From assembly GCA_907165135.1 (NCBI GenBank), contig OU015566.1, positions 9,222,157 through 9,286,156 on the forward strand: 64,000 nt of DNA, given 5' to 3'. The notes below the pieces were generated by a model that saw only the letters and a list, made by a program, of their open reading frames with translations, did not search any database and was not told where the DNA came from. Below, one piece after another: positions 59,728 through 64,000 of the stretch; position 1 is the first letter of the stretch, and every line of letters begins with the position of its first letter. The DNA is from Oikopleura dioica (Eukaryota; Chordata; Appendicularia; Copelata; Oikopleuridae). The translations under genes were made by a program, and so were the position numbers.

Positions 59728-59869
59728 GTTCTAAGTAGAATTCATGTTCGAGGCTAGCGATAACACAGAGTCTATCCATAGAACCGTATTTAAGGATATT
59801 TTACTTGTTGATTGAAATCAATGTTTCAATCCAAGAAAGATTTGTCCTCATTGTGGACAGAAAGAGAGA

Positions 59870-61017
59870 ATGATTTTCCCGAACGCAGTCACTAGAATTA
59901 TCTTCGCCTCTGTAGTTTTGTCTGCAATGTAAGAATCTTATCATCAGTTCCCGATTCTAATGCGCATACTTTATAAGAGCTCTAATCGGTCTACGATTCG
60001 TCTTTGAGAAGTCAACTCTACCGATCGCTGAAGATGACCCATTTTTAAATTTTCCTTTGCGGCCCTTTCAGGTCTCTTCGCGAAAAATTTCGAAAAAAAT
60101 CGATGTTCTTTCGACAGAGGATCTTACTATTTTAATCGGCGGAAAATAATTATTTTTTTTTTGATAAATTCATGCGTTTCAGCTGTTCAAGCCGTCAAAT
60201 ATCCCGAAAAAGTCAAATACAAAGAGTCAGAAGCAATTTGTGAGCGGGTCAACAAGACTCTTCCGAAGGAGGAATTCAGGGTGATGAATGCAAATTCACT
60301 TCCTTCAATATTTTGGATCGCTGAAGACCAAACAAGACGAGCAGATAAAAAGCAAGAATCTCGTCTTGAGCTCAATGTCGCGATTATTCAATTGCACAAG
60401 GGATCATGCGCAATTTTAGGTCTTAAGATAATGATGACTCGAAGCCTTAAAAATTTTTTTTAGTGACAAGACTTGCCAACCCATTGTTACCGGTCATGTT
60501 TATTTGCGAATATGAGGCGTTTGATAAATTCGGACAAGTGGTAGTCCAAAAAGACCTTCAAGAAGACATCAACTGCCCGCTTTTAAAAATGAAACAAACT
60601 TTCATTTACGAGAAAAAAATTTGGAGCTCTCTTTTTAAAGAGAAATCCTGGGTATTGGTGGATCAAACAAGCGGGTATCGACATTCACAAACGTATGTTT
60701 CTTGTTGTCCGAAAGCTCTGATAGAGTTATGTTTTAGAAAGCTCAGCGGATACAAGTTCAAAGATTTTTCGGAAGAAGAGACAGGAATAGATTGGTGCAA
60801 GTATGATAAATAATAGAGCAATCCACATATGTATATCAACTTTTAGAGGCCAACCAGTTCAGCTAGCTACAGCGACGCGACTTCGAGAGTTTGATCACAA
60901 AGTCATTGAAGGTTATTCGTACTCGACGTAAGTTTTTATCTCAACGGTTTCCTTCCTTATTTCTTTTTTTTTAGCGCGGCTACTCTTTGTTTATCGAAAA
61001 ATTATGATGAAGAATAA
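59870..61017 (+). CDS. Type II membrane (Golgi-like) protein, unknown family, with a GA-AG intron
   Basis: Six exons (59870-59928, 59978-60141, 60183-60419, 60464-60800, 60847-60927, 60975-61017) give 306 residues. An N-terminal signal anchor (IIFASVVLSAIALIGLRF) is followed by a lumenal domain with eight cysteines, among them CCPKALIELC and a late IDWCK. It ends ..LCLSKNYDEE. The layout resembles Golgi enzymes but no catalytic motif is recognised. The second intron (60142-60182) has GA at its 5' end (GGCG|GAAAAT..TTTCAG); no GT donor gives a continuous frame, and all other introns are GT-AG. The six exons add up to an exact multiple of three. Confidence 0.7.
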
Positions 61018-61964
61018 ATTAGTATTTACAGTTATGTTTATTGTTGATTTCAACAGACACGAGCGTTTTTGCAGAGGACAGTGTTAAAAAGTGATTGTAT
61101 TAGTAAAAGCTCTTTCTTCGTCTTTCGGTGTGAATAAGGTTTTTCGTCGCACAGGCAATGGTCGGTCAAAATAATCTTTTGAAAATGTACATTTAGAAAA
61201 CACAAAGTTTTGATTTACTTTGCGCTTTTTATCAAATAAATCTTAGGGATTCACTTTAACGAGTGTTATATAATTTATTATATAAATATTTTACGTGTAG
61301 TTGCTATTTTTGAATTGATTACTATTTACATTATTGACTATTGTTAAGGGAATTTCGGGATGTTAAATAAATAGAAAGTTTTTCATTCTTGGGCAGCGTG
61401 GAGGAATTTCTGGATGTGTTGATATCGATTCTTTCAAGTCGAGTTTCAGTGAAGGCTGAAATTAATGATGAGTCCTTGTTGATTTCTAAAAGTCATTTGG
61501 AGACAGAGACATTTTCCGTTACCGCTAGGAGATTTTCAATTTTATGAAATTGAATTGCCAATGCTTTTATACATTGACACTTGTTAATATAATTTTTCAG
61601 ACTGTTATAAATTTAAATATAACAAGACACTTCGGTAAAATCAACCCCTCAAGAACATGATAATTCATATTTTTGGTTTTTCTACAGCGAAAGTTGGGCC
61701 CGAAATGTCTCTCCTCAAAAATGATGTTTGAAGAAAATCAACTCACAGTTGCGATCTCTTGAAGGTGGAGAATTTGAGTGGCGTGTACGTCGACATTTTC
61801 TTCTTCAGCTTGGTCGGGTGACCGTCAAAGTAGTGACGCTGTACCGGATTAAACACCTGATTATTCAAAGTGCATGTAATGCGTCAAACAATAAGAAAAA
61901 AAATAACCCTTGTACAAGTGTCAGCTAATCTTCAGCTTGCAGGTTGCCACATTTTGTTTAGATT
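61018..61964. other. No gene recognised
   Basis: AT-rich convergent intergenic region between two genes' 3' ends; likely UTRs and poly(A) signals (several AATAAA). Confidence 0.4.
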
Positions 61965-63952
61965 TTACTCGAGAATGCGAAAAATATCTCCAATCCGGTC
62001 CTTGAATGTATCTAGCTCGGCGTCGAGGCTCAAGAGTCCGCGTTCCCATTGTTTGACAACCTTAATTTTGATTTCAATTTTAGGTCCTTTGGCAAATTTA
62101 ATTAAAAACGCGCCCATCTCCACTTTTTTGGACTCGTGATTATTTTTGTTACAATGTTTAGCGTTAGGCCAAAAAGGTGTCGAGGGTCGTTTTGCTTCAA
62201 ATAAATATGACCGACTATCAACTAATGTTTATACATCGGGCGGATAACGCGGTTTTACTTTTGATTAGCAAAAGTACCTGGTCGTGGAATTGACGAACGA
62301 CTTTCCAATTGTACGTTTCTATTTTCGTCTGCATGTAGCTCAGGAGATCGCATCTGGCATCATGTTCTTCGTCTGAGAGACGCTTGTCTTTGAGAAGATG
62401 CATGTAGGAAGTGAAAAAATCTGAAGAAAAAAATGTGAAAATTTACCACGTGAACTTCAAAATCCCTTCATCCCGCTTTATCGGTTTAATTTCCGAATAC
62501 AAAGTGCCTTTATTAGGCTCCATTCAAGCTGGATTAAGGGGAGCAATCAAGTACCTGATTCCGAGAGCTCGACAGTATTCGACGAGAAGCCTTCCGGGCT
62601 CAGCCCCGAGAATTTTTGACCGCGAAGTTTGTTCAGGAATTTGCCAGCGCGCACATCAGAGCTTCTACTCCTGAAGCAAAAAATGTGTTAAGAACACTGG
62701 GACAAGGACTTGGAATTGAAAAATCCAAGATCGGTCAGTACCTATGCTTGACGCTTTCTGTTTTACTCCTTCCTCTTCTCAGTGTTTCATCAAAGCCAGA
62801 AACGGATTTATCAGATCCATAAGCTTCGTCAGAGCTTGCGACGAGCGAAAATGTTGATGTTGACGACATGGCAGGTTTCATCATCGACAGCTCCTTAAGT
62901 TGTTGTTGAAAATAATTGACAACTGTTTGGTTTGCGATAATTATTTCTTCTTTCGACTGATTTTAGAGGATTAACTTGTTGAGAATTGAGCATCCTTTCC
63001 AATTATGATAAGAGGATCATCCTCTTGCTTAAATGTTTTTACATAATCGAGAGCCAATAGCTTTAAGGAGTAGCGAGAAATCTTTTATAGGATTCGTGGC
63101 TAGAAGCAATTAAAATGTTAAGGACTTGTTTTGGCGAATTGAACATTTTAAGGGTAGATGCATTTGAAAAACTGTCAGTTAAAATGAATTAAGGACCGTA
63201 TTTCCTGATTAGATTAATTCTGAGTATATTACCTGATGAAGCATGTCCTGTCCAAAAGCAACTTCTTCAAAATCCGGCTCAAGAAGACCCTCAAAGGGAA
63301 CCTGTGAGTCCATTTTCTGTCGATAAAACAAGTTCTAAACCGGAAATGTAAATTCTAGGGCTCTTGTAAGCCGCGCGGAGCTTTGTTTGCCGAACGAAAA
63401 GAGAGGAAATTTACCTGGTTTCTGGGGACGACTCCAGTGAGGACATAAATCAGTGTTTTCAAGTGTTCCATTCGTTGAGAGGGCAAGAAGCAGGCGTAAT
63501 AGCGCATTCGGTTGCACTCGACCATAAGCCTAGAAAAGAGTCGTGTTACAAGCTGACTTACAGTAAAAAGAGAGTAAGAGGATATTGAGTAAAAAAGGGA
63601 CAAACCTGATTCGGGGACCGTAAACGAAGTCAGTCTCCTCGCTCGGCATGATAAAAAGGTTGGAAATTGGCTTTCCATTTCTGTGGACGACTTCGAAGCA
63701 GTAGGGAACGTTCTCGTTTAAAATAATCTTTCTTTTTGCAGAGTTTATAAATGATTTTTAATGATGAATGAAGTTTTGAAAAAAGGCTAATAAAACCGTA
63801 AAGTAACAAACTTCTTTAAATTAAAATTAAAAAAAAAATCTTACAAACTCCATCCCTGAGCGGCTTGTTGGTGATTTGAGCACCCTTCGCCATCTTCGCT
63901 GGTTTCTTGATAATCTGAGTCTCTTCAAGAACGATTTTCTGTCCTTTGCCGC
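61965..63952 (-). CDS. Partial multi-exon gene running off the right end, unidentified
   Basis: Minus-strand exons with matching phases: 63849-63952, 63606-63727, 63415-63529 and 63233-63316. Further exons are near 62742-62955, at 62278-62420 and at 61965-62132 (stop at 61965-61967). Readable segments include ETDFVYGPRIR, MRYYACFLPSQRMEHLKTLI, SDEEHDARCDLLSYMQTKIE and QWERGLLSLDAELDTFKDRI. The last two are helical and look like a C-terminal coiled region. At least one exon between 62742 and 62420 is unresolved. These may be one gene or two adjacent genes. The 5' end lies beyond 64000. No family recognised. Confidence 0.5.
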
Positions 63953-64000
63953 CTGGAAAAAAGAAATGTTAGTGAAAAAAATAACGTGCGATTGTGCGGC

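Noticed and set aside
62411-62822. Plus-strand frames at the right end
   Set aside because: They overlap exons of the minus-strand gene whose phases fit together; one plus-strand frame (..FVQEFASAHIRASTPEAKN..) looks protein-like but has no start or partner exon.

Overview
This is a piece of a eukaryotic, animal nuclear genome, most likely from an appendicularian (larvacean) tunicate such as Oikopleura or a relative. The gene set is metazoan: GABA-A receptor, Rab27, troponin T, kringle/trypsin protease, CUB/EGF receptor, carbohydrate sulfotransferase and chromodomain protein. Most introns are only 31-60 nt. Besides GT-AG introns there are introns whose only frame-preserving solution is GA-AG, GC-AG or GG-AG. 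That relaxed G*-AG pattern is known from appendicularians; the species itself is inference. All exon models below were built by hand from reading frame, splice signals and family knowledge, without transcripts or searches.

Layout. 1-14,000: one large plus-strand gene for a GABA-A receptor beta-like subunit (recognisable exons 4,237-11,963), preceded by a tRNA-Asp gene and carrying long introns with transposon-like ends; a fold-back repeat lies at 13,004-13,645. 14,877-26,200 is gene-dense: Rab27 (+) with a gene nested antisense in its intron, a membrane-anchored kelch-type protein (-), a kinase-like protein (-) directly upstream of it in operon-like spacing, a hAT-transposase-like remnant (+), a duplicated fragment of the Rab27 locus, and troponin T (-). 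27,800-33,000 holds small genes and a chromodomain gene among MITE-like elements. 33,000-51,750 is a long stretch in which I recognise no complete gene, only repeats, a possible transmembrane exon and short CTCF-like motifs. 51,759-64,000 is gene-dense again: CUB/EGF receptor (-), sulfotransferase (-), two-kringle serine protease (-), a small coiled-coil membrane protein (+), a type II membrane protein (+) and a partial gene (-) running off the right end.

The most interesting theme is the link between transposons and introns. Several introns of the GABA receptor gene begin and end with terminal inverted repeats. One is flanked by a 7-bp direct repeat and has no AG acceptor if the conserved protein is to be preserved. 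In the kelch gene a TTAA-flanked inverted-repeat element sits inside a beta-propeller blade and can be removed in frame as a GG-AG intron. This looks like intron gain by MITE insertion seen at several stages within one window.
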